Shown here: one piece after another, positions 26,164-36,288 of the stretch
How the letters are laid out: every line of letters begins with the position of its first letter
Numbering within the stretch: the stretch's first letter is position 1
Assembly: GCA_009775375.1 (NCBI GenBank)
Contig: VSPO01000003.1
Coordinates: 6,602-70,601, forward strand
Direction: 5' to 3'
Length of the DNA stretch: 64,000 nt
Source: Muribaculaceae bacterium
GTDB lineage: Bacteria; Bacteroidota; Bacteroidia; Bacteroidales; Muribaculaceae
Notes under the pieces: generated by a model
Seen by the model: the letters and a program-made list of their open reading frames with translations, nothing else
Database searches by the model: none
Told to the model about the DNA's origin: nothing
Program-made: the position numbers and the translations under genes

Positions 26164-26215
26164 CTCGGAGACTCGGCACTTTAGCAGGCCGGGAGGGTGG
26201 CTCTCCGTATTGATG

Positions 26216-26264
26216 ATAAAATCCAGGGGGCAAGAATCCAAAATTCTTGCCCCCTGGATTTTAT
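26216..26264. terminator. Bidirectional terminator between convergent genes
   Basis: A perfect 22-bp inverted repeat (26216-26237 and 26243-26264) with a 5-base loop. The stem core is CCAGGGGGCAAGAAT, flanked by A-run on the left and T-run on the right, so it works for both the kinase gene (plus) and the carboxyltransferase gene (minus). Confidence 0.9.
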
Positions 26265-26285
26265 AGCTTTTATAGCTTTTGTAGC
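26259..26285. repeat. 9-bp array, three units (TTTTATAGC)
   Basis: TTTTATAGC, TTTTATAGC, TTTTGTAGC in tandem, overlapping the right arm of the terminator. The same 9-base unit occurs at 28515 and 61263. Confidence 0.6.
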
Positions 26286-26288
26286 GGC

Positions 26289-28361
26289 TTATTTGTCGCA
26301 GATGACGCGGATGGTGTTGCCTTCTTTGTCGACGATGCTTACGGATGAGCCGGCTGCTACGTGGATTTCTTCTGTTGTTGCGGGTTTGTGAAGCTTTCCG
26401 GTGCCTCCTTCGAGGGGATGGACTGCTTTCATGTAGTCGTAGCCCTTGACGGGAGTTACCTTGTATTCGGTAGCGGCAGGTTTGGCAGCGGATTTTTGGG
26501 CGGATGCGGCAGCTCCGTCGGCTGATGTCGCTCCTTCCTCGAATTCAATCAGCGGTTCGTTGGTGGCCATTACGTCGCCATTCTTTACGAGCACTTGTTT
26601 CACTTTTCCACCCATGTCGCAGGCGAGGTCGTTTTCCATCTTCATTGCCTCGTAGACGAGAACAGTGTCGCCGGGTTTTACGGTGTCGCCGGGTTTAACC
26701 TTCACGCTCATGACAGTGCCACCCATGGGAGCACGGAACACGGGGCCTGTGATGTTGGCAACGGCTGCGGCAGCTTTCGTGGCTTCCTGAGAAGGAGCGT
26801 GTGTAGCCTCGTATTCAGCTTTGCGTTTGTTGGTCAGATAGGTCTTTGCAACGGCAGGCAGGAGCTGGAGAAGAAGGAATTCCTCGTCGTTGGCAGCCAG
26901 TTTTACGCCTCCAAACTGATCGAGGGCCGGATTTTCGGGATTCTTGTAAGAGTTTGTGTCGTAGGGTTTCTCCTTGGGGTCGCCGGTGATTTTCTCACGG
27001 AAAGCCTCGTCGACAGGGACGGGAGTGTTGCCGTACTCACCTTTGACGAGCGAAATGAACTGGTTGCTCTTGTTGGAATAGTCGGGCTTGCCGGCGCGGC
27101 GGTCCATAGCGAGCGACACTGCCTGAGAACCTACAATCTGGCTTGTCGGCGTCACGAGGGGCACAAGACCTGCGTCGCGGCGCACCTTGGGGATAAGAGC
27201 CATAGCCTCCTCAAGCACGTCTTCAGCTTTCAGGGTACGAAGGTTGGCAACCATGTTGGAGTACATGCCGCCGGGCACTTCCGCGTTCTTTACGATCTCA
27301 TTGGGTTTCGGGAAACCAAAGTAGGCCTCAATCTTGTGGCAAGCGTCGAGAAGCTCTTCCTCTTTGTCGGCCTTGGCCATTTCGATAGCACGGTCGAACT
27401 CGGCGTCAATCTCCTTAGGCATGACAGCATATGCCTCGTCGAAGTCGCGCTGCCAATGGTCTTTGTTGAGGTCGAAAGCTGCAAGGGCTTCGCGGGCACC
27501 CTTGAGCTCTTTGCGGATTTTCGCAACAGCATCCATGTTGACGTCGAGCTCAATGCCGAGTTTGCGGCAGAAGATGTCGATAAGCTCGATTGCAGGCGCT
27601 GCGGAACCACCACCGAACCACCAGATGTTGGTGTCGACGATGTCTACGCTTTTGATAATAGCTGTCAGGACAGAAGCGAGACCATAGCCGGGGGTGCAGT
27701 GGGTGTGGAAATCAACGGGCACTTTGAGGGCAGCCTTCAGCTTCGGCATGAGCGTGAAAATCCTTGAGGGATTCACGAGGCCGGCCATATCTTTAAGCGT
27801 CACCATCTTCGCGCCGAGTTTCTCCATCTCGACGGCTTTGTTGACGAAATAGTCGTCGGTGAATATCTTTTCGTCATCGACGGTGCCTTTCGGGTCGATT
27901 GTATAGCATACGGCAGTGTCGGCGATGGCCGTGTTGCCGTTGAGCCCGTCGAAGTCGTTGATCATCTTGATCGAGCTCTTGATATTGTCGAGGTCGTTGA
28001 GAGCGTCGAAGATACGCATTACGTTGAGCCCGTTTTCGATAGCCTTCTTATAGAAACCTTCGAGAACGAAGTCGGGGTATGGGACGTAGCCGAAAAGGTT
28101 GCGGCCACGGGAGAGAGCAGAGAGAAGGGATATTCCCTTCATTGCCTTTGAGCATTCGCGGAGACGGACCCAAGGGCTTTCGCCGAGATAACGCATCACG
28201 GAATCGGGCACGGCGCCGCCCCATACCTCCATGATATAAAACTTAGCCTCGCGGTAGAGAGGGAGAAGCTTGTCGATATTCTCCTGCTTCATACGCGTGG
28301 CGAACAATGACTGCTGGCCGTCGCGCAGCGTCAAGTCTCTGATTTGAAGTTTCTTTGCCAT
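26289..28361 (-). CDS. Biotin-dependent carboxyltransferase (oxaloacetate decarboxylase alpha / pyruvate carboxylase B type)
   Basis: A 690-residue protein. The carboxyltransferase barrel is at about 5-300 with LRDGQQS (D14), the carbamylated-lysine motif TLKDMAG (K190) and metal ligands FHTHC (H219, H221). A conserved PYC/OadA domain follows to about 510. A biotinyl domain is at about 535-608 with K574 in YEAMKMEN. After an Ala-rich linker there is an extra tail of about 60 residues (633-690) forming a small strand-rich segment (EEIHVAAGSSVSIVDKEGNTIRVI), which I do not recognise from this family. No biotin carboxylase and no membrane beta/gamma subunits are adjacent, so the reaction partner is encoded elsewhere. 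Confidence 0.88.
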   Translation of the reverse strand: MAKKLQIRDLTLRDGQQSLFATRMKQENIDKLLPLYREAKFYIMEVWGGAVPDSVMRYLGESPWVRLRECSKAMKGISLLSALSRGRNLFGYVPYPDFVLEGFYKKAIENGLNVMRIFDALNDLDNIKSSIKMINDFDGLNGNTAIADTAVCYTIDPKGTVDDEKIFTDDYFVNKAVEMEKLGAKMVTLKDMAGLVNPSRIFTLMPKLKAALKVPVDFHTHCTPGYGLASVLTAIIKSVDIVDTNIWWFGGGSAAPAIELIDIFCRKLGIELDVNMDAVAKIRKELKGAREALAAFDLNKDHWQRDFDEAYAVMPKEIDAEFDRAIEMAKADKEEELLDACHKIEAYFGFPKPNEIVKNAEVPGGMYSNMVANLRTLKAEDVLEEAMALIPKVRRDAGLVPLVTPTSQIVGSQAVSLAMDRRAGKPDYSNKSNQFISLVKGEYGNTPVPVDEAFREKITGDPKEKPYDTNSYKNPENPALDQFGGVKLAANDEEFLLLQLLPAVAKTYLTNKRKAEYEATHAPSQEATKAAAAVANITGPVFRAPMGGTVMSVKVKPGDTVKPGDTVLVYEAMKMENDLACDMGGKVKQVLVKNGDVMATNEPLIEFEEGATSADGAAASAQKSAAKPAATEYKVTPVKGYDYMKAVHPLEGGTGKLHKPATTEEIHVAAGSSVSIVDKEGNTIRVICDK

Positions 28362-28447
28362 TTCTATCGAGTGATTGTATTAATGACTTAGATAAGCCTC
28401 CGAGCGAATGAGAAACTATCCCGACCGCCAGGGGCATAAATTTTGGT

Positions 28448-28455
28448 CAAAGTTA
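28448..28455 (-). promoter_or_regulatory. -7 box upstream of the carboxyltransferase gene
   Basis: Minus strand TAACTTTG matches TAnnTTTG fully, about 87 bases before the start codon. The -33 position has no TTTG, so the call is limited to the -7 box. Confidence 0.45.
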
Positions 28456-28514
28456 GTGATAAAATTGCAAATACGGAAATTTTTCCGCAAAAGATTGGCT
28501 TATTTCTTGATGGC

Positions 28515-28550
28515 TCTTATAGCTGTTATAGCTCTTATAGCCATTATAGC
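28515..28550. repeat. 9-bp array, four units (NNTTATAGC)
   Basis: TCTTATAGC, TGTTATAGC, TCTTATAGC, CATTATAGC in tandem between the divergent carboxyltransferase and EamA genes, just before the EamA promoter. Confidence 0.65.
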
Positions 28551-28572
28551 TTTCATGGTTATTATTGCTTGA

Positions 28573-28604
28573 TTTGTGGGATTGGGGGGAATTTGCTAAT
28601 TTTA
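28573..28604 (+). promoter_or_regulatory. Promoter of the EamA transporter gene
   Basis: TTTG (28573-28576), 20 bases, TAATTTTA (28597-28604), differing from TAnnTTTG only at the last base. The start codon is 23 bases downstream. Confidence 0.55.
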
Positions 28605-28627
28605 CGGTGATTTTTTATTTAGAAGAT

Positions 28628-29506
28628 ATGTGGATTACATTGGCGTTGGTCTCGGCTTTGTGCCTGGGATTTTATGACATTTTCAAGAAGCTTTCAGTGA
28701 AAGGTAACGACGTGCTGATGGTGTTGATGCTCAACACTGTTTTCGGGGTGTTGTATATGTCGCCGTTTCTTATATCCGGAATATGCGAGGGCAATTATGG
28801 TTTCGGAAACACGGCTACGGGTCATCTCCTGATTTTGCTAAAGTCGGTAATCGTATTGGGGTCGTGGCTTTTGGGGTATTTCGCAATAAAGCATCTTCCA
28901 CTGACCGTGCAGGGACCTATCAATGCCTCGCGTCCGGTCATAGTGCTTGTCGGGGCCTTGCTGATATTCGGGGAACGTCTCAACTGGGTGCAATGGATAG
29001 GAATCGCCTTGGGATTTGCCTCATTGTTTCTCATATCCCGAATCGGCGCGAAGGAGGGATTTTCCCTCAAACATTCTAAGTGGATATGGATGTCGATAGG
29101 CGCAACGGTGCTTGGGGCTGTCAGTGCGCTCTACGACAAGTATCTTCTTGGCTACTATCATCCAGTGGAGGTGCAGGCATGGTATTCGCTTTATCAATGC
29201 TTCATCATGGTGGGCACGATATTAGTGCTCAGACGGCTTCATAAGGAGGGGAGCGGTTTTACCTGGAGATGGACCATTCCCTGCATAGCATTGTTTCTGA
29301 CAGTGGCAGACCTTGCCTATTTTTATTCTCTTTCGCTGGAGGGATCGATGGTGGCCATAGTCTCCATGATAAGGAGAGGAAGCGTGATTGTCAGCTTTAT
29401 TTACGGAGTCGTGGCTCTTCACGAAAAGAATATCAAATCCAAACTCATCGACCTCTGCGTGCTTCTTTTGAGCCTTGCGCTTCTCGTGGTAGGGTCGAGT
29501 CTATAG
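28628..29506 (+). CDS. EamA/DMT-family membrane transporter
   Basis: A 292-residue inner-membrane protein of about ten helices in two EamA repeats. The first repeat includes MWITLALVSALCLGFYDIFKK and LPLTVQGPINASRPVIVLVGALLIFGERL; the second ends VSMIRRGSVIVSFIYGVVALHEKN. I start at ATG 28628; the frame upstream crosses the promoter. Substrate is not predictable. It is the first of three closely spaced plus-strand genes. Confidence 0.85.
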   Translation: MWITLALVSALCLGFYDIFKKLSVKGNDVLMVLMLNTVFGVLYMSPFLISGICEGNYGFGNTATGHLLILLKSVIVLGSWLLGYFAIKHLPLTVQGPINASRPVIVLVGALLIFGERLNWVQWIGIALGFASLFLISRIGAKEGFSLKHSKWIWMSIGATVLGAVSALYDKYLLGYYHPVEVQAWYSLYQCFIMVGTILVLRRLHKEGSGFTWRWTIPCIALFLTVADLAYFYSLSLEGSMVAIVSMIRRGSVIVSFIYGVVALHEKNIKSKLIDLCVLLLSLALLVVGSSL

Positions 29507-29516
29507 TTGCAAAAAA

Positions 29517-30008
29517 ATGAAAAGAATAGGAATATTGAGCGACACCCATGGAAAATGGGACGACCGGTTTGGGCAATACTTCAGCGATTGCGATGAAGTG
29601 TGGCATGCCGGGGATATCGGCGATTACGCCATTGTGGAGCGACTGGAGGAGATTGTGCCTGTGGTCAGGGCCGTCAGCGGAAATATCGACCACGGGATGG
29701 TCAGACGTAAATGCGGAGAATTGGAGATATTCACCGTGGAGGGTGTCAAGGTCTTGCTGACGCATATCGGAGGCTATCCCAATCGATGGGCTCCGGGGAT
29801 GAAAAAGATGCTTTCGGAGGAGGGAATCCGGCTGATGGTGGACGGACATTCCCATATTCTGAAAGTCATTTATGACAAGGAGCTTGGATTGCTACATGTC
29901 AATCCCGGAGCGGCGGGCGAAGCCGGATGGCATAGGGCGCGGACACTCGTGAAGCTGACAATCGACGGAGAAGACATGAAGGATTGCGAAATCATAGAGC
30001 TTGGATAA
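29517..30008 (+). CDS. YfcE/MJ0936-type metallophosphoesterase
   Basis: A 163-residue calcineurin-like phosphoesterase. All metal-site motifs are present: D9 and H11 (ILSDTHG), D33 (WHAGDIGD), N56 (SGNIDHG), H83 (LLTHIGG) and the H111/H113 pair (VDGHSH). The small size and motif spacing match YfcE-like enzymes, which hydrolyse phosphodiesters; the natural substrate is unknown. It begins ten bases after the EamA stop, so co-transcription is likely. Confidence 0.92.
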   Translation: MKRIGILSDTHGKWDDRFGQYFSDCDEVWHAGDIGDYAIVERLEEIVPVVRAVSGNIDHGMVRRKCGELEIFTVEGVKVLLTHIGGYPNRWAPGMKKMLSEEGIRLMVDGHSHILKVIYDKELGLLHVNPGAAGEAGWHRARTLVKLTIDGEDMKDCEIIELG

Positions 30009-30067
30009 GGGGTAACGGAGAAAACATTCAGGGAGATGGCTTGTTTATATATCAAAAACGAGTCATT

Positions 30068-30799
30068 ATGAAGAAAACATTGCTTTTTTTATGCATGCTT
30101 TTGAGCATTGCATTTGCAAGGGGACAAGAAAATATCCCTTACACGGAACTTAACTACAATGTGCATTATCATTGGGGTCTGATAGATGTCTCAATCGCCC
30201 ACGGGCTGGTCACTATAGAGAAGAATGGGGAGAACTTCGTCGGGACGCTCGACGGCAACAGCATCCCATGGAACGGCAGGGTATTCTGTGTCAGCGACAC
30301 TCTTAAAGCCGCCTTGACCCCCAATCTCGAAAGAATCGACTACGTCAACGGCTGGTATCTCAAGCCCAAAACAAACATTTATCGCAGCTCACAGTTTGAT
30401 CCCAACAACCCGATATTCTACAAAAATATAAAAGGGGAGGGAAAACTTGACGCCAGCGGCGAGACAATGGAGGCAATCGACATTACCGCCAATATGCTTT
30501 CGCTGTTCTATTATTTCCGCGTGCTTGACTTCCCGAAAATGAAAGACGGCGACGTAGTGGCAATCCCAATCCAAGGTGCGGAAGGCTCGCAGGAGGTCAG
30601 GGTGACTTACAAAGGGCGGTCGACATTCAATGTCGGCGACAATCATTACCAGACGTATCTTGTCGCGTTTGAATTCAGCTATAGAGGGGCCATGAGCGGC
30701 TACACGGTGGAGACCCAGATTTCATCAGAGAGCAGGATCCCTCTACGTTTTTCGTCGAGTCTGCCGATAGGTCATGTCGAAATGACATATCAAGAATGA
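30068..30799 (+). CDS. DUF3108-like exported protein
   Basis: A 243-residue secreted protein: signal peptide MKKTLLFLCMLLSIAFARGQ, then an all-beta domain (YTELNYNVHYHWGLIDVSIAHGLVTIE; ITANMLSLFYYFRVLDFPKMKDGDVVAIPI; ETQISSESRIPLRFSSSLPIGHVEMTY) that resembles the DUF3108 family. The start is ATG 30068. An upstream in-frame ATG at 29984 would overlap the phosphoesterase gene and lacks a signal. No function is known for the family. Its 3' end faces the HTCS gene with an eight-base gap. Confidence 0.75.
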   Translation: MKKTLLFLCMLLSIAFARGQENIPYTELNYNVHYHWGLIDVSIAHGLVTIEKNGENFVGTLDGNSIPWNGRVFCVSDTLKAALTPNLERIDYVNGWYLKPKTNIYRSSQFDPNNPIFYKNIKGEGKLDASGETMEAIDITANMLSLFYYFRVLDFPKMKDGDVVAIPIQGAEGSQEVRVTYKGRSTFNVGDNHYQTYLVAFEFSYRGAMSGYTVETQISSESRIPLRFSSSLPIGHVEMTYQE

Positions 30800-30806
30800 T
30801 AGCGAA

Positions 30807-33800
30807 TCACAGCCCTCTCTCCTCCAGCTGCTCCACCGGCTCATCCTGAGAATTCTGTTGAAGAATCCTCGTGCGGAATTCGGTCGGGGTCATGCCCATC
30901 ACGCGTTTAAACGAAGTGGAGAAATGTGGCTGAGACGTGAACCCCAGACTATATGCCACCCGCGTGATGTCGATGTCGTGTCGTCGCAACAGCTCGCATG
31001 CACGTTTAACTCTGACGCTCCGGATAAAATCGCTTGGCGACATGCCCACGAGTTGCTTCATCCTTCGATGCAGATGGGCCCTGGAGATGCCGATTTCGTC
31101 ACTAAGACTCTCGACGCTAAGATTGTTGTCGTCGATATGCTTTTCGATAGCCTTGGTCACTTTTTCAATGAGCGATTCGTCATTGCCTTTGATTTCAGGC
31201 AACGCGATTTCTTCCGCCGGCTTCATCATGCCGGAGTATTTCCCTTTCACTCTCTGCCTGTTGCGAATAAGATTTCCGGCCATGGAGAACAGTTCTCCAA
31301 TGTCGAACGGCTTGGCGACATATCCGTCGGCCCCGAGCTGCCAACCGGAAAGACGGTCGGCAACTTCAGCCCGGGAACTGAGTAGAATCACGGGAATGTG
31401 GCTGGTGTCGGCATTTGACTTAAGAGTGCGGAGAAGGGTGAGCCCATCCATGACGGGCATCATGACATCGCTTACGATAATGTCGATGTCATTGCCTAAT
31501 AAAGCTTTCATGGCTTCGCTGCCATTTGCCGCCTCCATCACCTTCCACGATTTTGCGAAATTGGAGGCAATATATTCGCGTAATTCCTTATCGTCGTCAA
31601 CGATAAGGATTTTTCTCGGTGAGAAATTTTTTGAGACGGACCCTGTGTTGGCTCCGGATTCTATTTGCAAGGGATGATTGTCGGGGGAATCGCAAATATC
31701 GTGTTTCCCTTCTGCGGAAGATTCCGGAGTCTCTGCCATCTTCAATTCCTTGGGGGAGAGATGGGATTTCCCGAGAGGGATTCTGACCGTAAAGACGCTT
31801 CCACGTATTCCATCGTCTCTGTTCCTGGCATTCAGGGAGCCATGATGAAGCAAGACAAGCTGGCGGGCAAGGTCGAGACCGATCCCGAATCCGGCGACGC
31901 GTCTGCTTGCCTGATAGAAACGTTCGAAAATCTTGTCAATATGCTTGGGATCGAGGCCTATGCCGGTGTCGGTCACGGATATTTCGGCGCACTCTCCGAT
32001 TTGCGGGTCATGTGCAACACATGTCCTTACTTCAATCTTTCCTTCATCGGGGGTATATTTTATAGCGTTGGTGATGAGATTGACAATTACCTTATCGAAA
32101 TTCATACGGTCGATCCATACTTCAGGTGTATCATCCTGCAGGACAGCTGACACTGTGATATTTTTACTCTGTGCCATGGGGCGATACAGGTCGATAATCT
32201 CCGTCGCGAAGCCATTGATGTCGGTAGGCTCCATAGAGAGCGTTTTCCTTCCCTTGTCGATCTTGCGGATTTCAAGCAGCTGGTTGGCGAGTCTGAGGAT
32301 TCGCTCTGCATTCCGGCAAGCCCTGCCCAACATGTCTTTCGACTCCTTGTCGAGGTCCTTTTCCCGGAGAAGAGTCTTCAACGGGCTGATTATGCAGGTG
32401 ATCGGAGAACGAATCTCATGGGATATATCCATAAAAAATTTGATTTTCGCATCGTTGATGCGTTCGAGATTCCTCTTCCGGTAGAGCTTGAACAGGATAA
32501 CTGCAATCCCTGCGGCTACCAGGGCATAGAGGCATTTGGCAAATATGGAGAGATACCATGGCGGCGTCACGTAGACAGACAACTCAGTGACCGGGGAGAG
32601 CTCCCCATTGTCGGAAGCCCTGATGAAGACTTTGTGTCGGCCATAGGATAGTTTTGGGATGACAATCTGGCTGTTGCCCGGGGTCTTGGTGTTCCAGACC
32701 TTGTCTCCGTCCATTCGCCATTCAAACGCCACATTCTCAGGGCCTCTGAAATCCATTGTCGAGACTTTTATCAGAAGATTGTTGTCGTTGTGCGACAGCC
32801 GGACTTCGCGATATCCTGTTGATGGGTCGGGCGTCAGTGACTTTTCCCCGTCGATTGTTTCCTTCTCCGTCAGTTTGTTGCCGTTCAGGAAGATTCCGGT
32901 TATAAAGACCGGTTTGTCCATCTTGACAGTCTTCACTAAGGAGGGCTTGAAAAACGTGAGACCTCTATTACCGACAAAGCACATCTCATCGCGTCGCTTA
33001 TCAAACATCGAATAGTGGAAAGCTGTTTCGGAGAGACCGTAGCCACCGTGGATGGACGTAATCATGCCGGATTCGGGATTATAGCGAGTCATTCCCAGCA
33101 TTGTCCCGATCCAGACAGTGCCAAGATTGTCGATTTGAATGGTGCGCACGTCGTTGTCCGCGAGTCCGTCAGCGTTCGTGAGACGGCGGAGAATGCGGTC
33201 GTTGTCGGGGTCGTAGATGATAAGCCCGTTGCTTGTGCCGAGAAGGAGTCGGCCATCATTGGTTTCGCTGATGGCATAAATAGACATTTTCTTGAATGCG
33301 TCTTGGTCGATTTTGCGGAATTTGCCTCTTTTCGTATCGAAGCACGACAATCCGCTGAAATGTCCGAGCCAGAGACGTCCCTTCTTTCCTGCCAAAGAGG
33401 AGCTGATCCAATTGCTGTAGAGATTTTCAGAACCCGGCTTTTCGGAATGGTGCTCGGTTAGTGTGCCTGTATCGGGATTGAAAACGAACAGACTCTCGCC
33501 GATTATGGAGATGAATAGATCGGAGGAGTCTTCGAATTTATTGATATGGAAAGTATCGGTGAATTTGTCAAGGGATAGTATTTTTTCGGTTTTTCCGTTG
33601 TCTATGTCCGTTTTTCGCAGAGTTCCGTTGCTTGAAACGGAGTATAGGATGCGGTTGTCGGCATTAAGAATTGCCCTGATGTCATGCTGACCGTCGATGT
33701 TGACGCTTCGGATTATCTTATTATCGTGGGAAACCTCCACGATATTTCCATCCTCCAGGGCGAGCCAAATGCCATCTTTGGAAAACTCTGCCGCGTTGAT

Positions 33801-34895
33801 GCCGCCCCGAAAACCCGGAATGGAAGATGCAAGCAGAAAGAAATTGAAAGGAAGAGGCTTATGCGGAGCCATTATGACTCCATGGTAGTCGCATCCAATC
33901 CATAGGTTGTCGGAGGAATCCAAGTATATGGCTCCGATTTTTGCCTTTGAGATATCGATGTCGGCATTGAAGAAGCGTGAGCAACGGCGCAGTTTCATGC
34001 TGTCGGGATGAATCTTCCATAGTCCTTTGTTGGAAGCGACGATTGCTGTCCGATTGTCTCGCAGTTGCAGGGACGTTATTATAGCGCTGCCCATATCACT
34101 GACGTCAATCGGAGTTGAAACCGTTGTTTTCGTGTTGAACAGAATAATTGATTTTGAACTGTAAACCAGGATTTCGTCGTTGGAATACTTTCTGAGTCCG
34201 AGTATGAACGTGTCACATATCGGGAAATTAGTCAGATTTCCGTTTTGTTTGAGCATTTGCAACTTGCCGGAATGAGTCCCCATAAAAATGGTCTTGTCGT
34301 CGTCGACCAACAAGGAATTTCCTTCGAAGCGAGGACCGAATGTGGCCAGTCTCATGGCTTCGTGGGTCGACGGTTCGTCGGTCATTCTTTCGGGGTCAAA
34401 AAGATACAGACCATTGCCCGCAACGATGAATAAGATAGTTCCGTCGTCTTGTTGGGCGATGTCGATTATGTAGCCGTCGAGCTTTTCAGACGGGGGCAGC
34501 TTGATTAGGCGGAACGTATCGGAGGCCGGATCGAAATAATTAAGGCCATTGGCAGTCCCGACCCAAATTCTTCCGCTCTTGTCGCAAAATACGCGTCTCA
34601 CGCGGTTGTCGCTAATGGAGCCGGGATTGTTTTGATCCTTTCGGAACACCTCGTGGTTGGCTCCATCGAACTTGATCAGCCCTGATTCAGTGGCAATCCA
34701 AATAAATCCGTTGCGGTCACGACAGAAATCATGATAAAACAATGATGATGAATTAGGGGAGGCGTTATAGGTGCGTGTAGCCTTCTTTATGGAATTATTG
34801 CAACCTTCATCAGAGACATTCGAGGCATACGTAATCCCGTCAAGGAGACAAAATGCCAGAGTGGTCAGTATTATGGAAAGGAACTTTAAGTTCAT
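30807..34895 (-). CDS. Hybrid two-component system (HTCS) regulator of the xylan locus
   Basis: A 1362-residue single-protein signalling system. It has a signal peptide (1-24) and two seven-blade propellers built from reg-prop repeats (about 50-655, for example NGFIWIATESGLIKFDG, GRIWVGTANGLNYFD). A Y_Y_Y domain (about 700-775) and one transmembrane helix (780-803) follow. The kinase core has H826 (FMDISHEIRSPI), N943 and GIGLD. The receiver domain (1094-1210) has D1143 and K1195, and an AraC helix-turn-helix lies at about 1262-1342. HTCS proteins bind released oligosaccharides in the periplasm and activate nearby sus-type operons. The convergent and divergent neighbours point to the xylan genes at 35136-63907 as its targets. 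Confidence 0.95.
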   Translation of the reverse strand: MNLKFLSIILTTLAFCLLDGITYASNVSDEGCNNSIKKATRTYNASPNSSSLFYHDFCRDRNGFIWIATESGLIKFDGANHEVFRKDQNNPGSISDNRVRRVFCDKSGRIWVGTANGLNYFDPASDTFRLIKLPPSEKLDGYIIDIAQQDDGTILFIVAGNGLYLFDPERMTDEPSTHEAMRLATFGPRFEGNSLLVDDDKTIFMGTHSGKLQMLKQNGNLTNFPICDTFILGLRKYSNDEILVYSSKSIILFNTKTTVSTPIDVSDMGSAIITSLQLRDNRTAIVASNKGLWKIHPDSMKLRRCSRFFNADIDISKAKIGAIYLDSSDNLWIGCDYHGVIMAPHKPLPFNFFLLASSIPGFRGGINAAEFSKDGIWLALEDGNIVEVSHDNKIIRSVNIDGQHDIRAILNADNRILYSVSSNGTLRKTDIDNGKTEKILSLDKFTDTFHINKFEDSSDLFISIIGESLFVFNPDTGTLTEHHSEKPGSENLYSNWISSSLAGKKGRLWLGHFSGLSCFDTKRGKFRKIDQDAFKKMSIYAISETNDGRLLLGTSNGLIIYDPDNDRILRRLTNADGLADNDVRTIQIDNLGTVWIGTMLGMTRYNPESGMITSIHGGYGLSETAFHYSMFDKRRDEMCFVGNRGLTFFKPSLVKTVKMDKPVFITGIFLNGNKLTEKETIDGEKSLTPDPSTGYREVRLSHNDNNLLIKVSTMDFRGPENVAFEWRMDGDKVWNTKTPGNSQIVIPKLSYGRHKVFIRASDNGELSPVTELSVYVTPPWYLSIFAKCLYALVAAGIAVILFKLYRKRNLERINDAKIKFFMDISHEIRSPITCIISPLKTLLREKDLDKESKDMLGRACRNAERILRLANQLLEIRKIDKGRKTLSMEPTDINGFATEIIDLYRPMAQSKNITVSAVLQDDTPEVWIDRMNFDKVIVNLITNAIKYTPDEGKIEVRTCVAHDPQIGECAEISVTDTGIGLDPKHIDKIFERFYQASRRVAGFGIGLDLARQLVLLHHGSLNARNRDDGIRGSVFTVRIPLGKSHLSPKELKMAETPESSAEGKHDICDSPDNHPLQIESGANTGSVSKNFSPRKILIVDDDKELREYIASNFAKSWKVMEAANGSEAMKALLGNDIDIIVSDVMMPVMDGLTLLRTLKSNADTSHIPVILLSSRAEVADRLSGWQLGADGYVAKPFDIGELFSMAGNLIRNRQRVKGKYSGMMKPAEEIALPEIKGNDESLIEKVTKAIEKHIDDNNLSVESLSDEIGISRAHLHRRMKQLVGMSPSDFIRSVRVKRACELLRRHDIDITRVAYSLGFTSQPHFSTSFKRVMGMTPTEFRTRILQQNSQDEPVEQLEERGL

Positions 34896-34935
34896 ATGAA
34901 TTTTTATGGATTGGATGGTGTTATATTCGGTGGTG

Positions 34936-34943
34936 CAAAATTA
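34936..34943 (-). promoter_or_regulatory. -7 box upstream of the HTCS gene
   Basis: Minus strand TAATTTTG, a full match to TAnnTTTG, 40 bases before the start codon. No convincing -33 box, in keeping with weak constitutive expression. Confidence 0.45.
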
Positions 34944-35051
34944 AGTTTTTTGGATGGGATATCCGCTATTTTCAGTGTTAAAAAGCGAAGATGTAACGTA
35001 GGGGAATGGATTTGATACGATGGAAAGCCGACATGATTATTATCGTAATGA

Positions 35052-36284
<1,233 letters not shown>

Positions 36285-36288
36285 AGTC

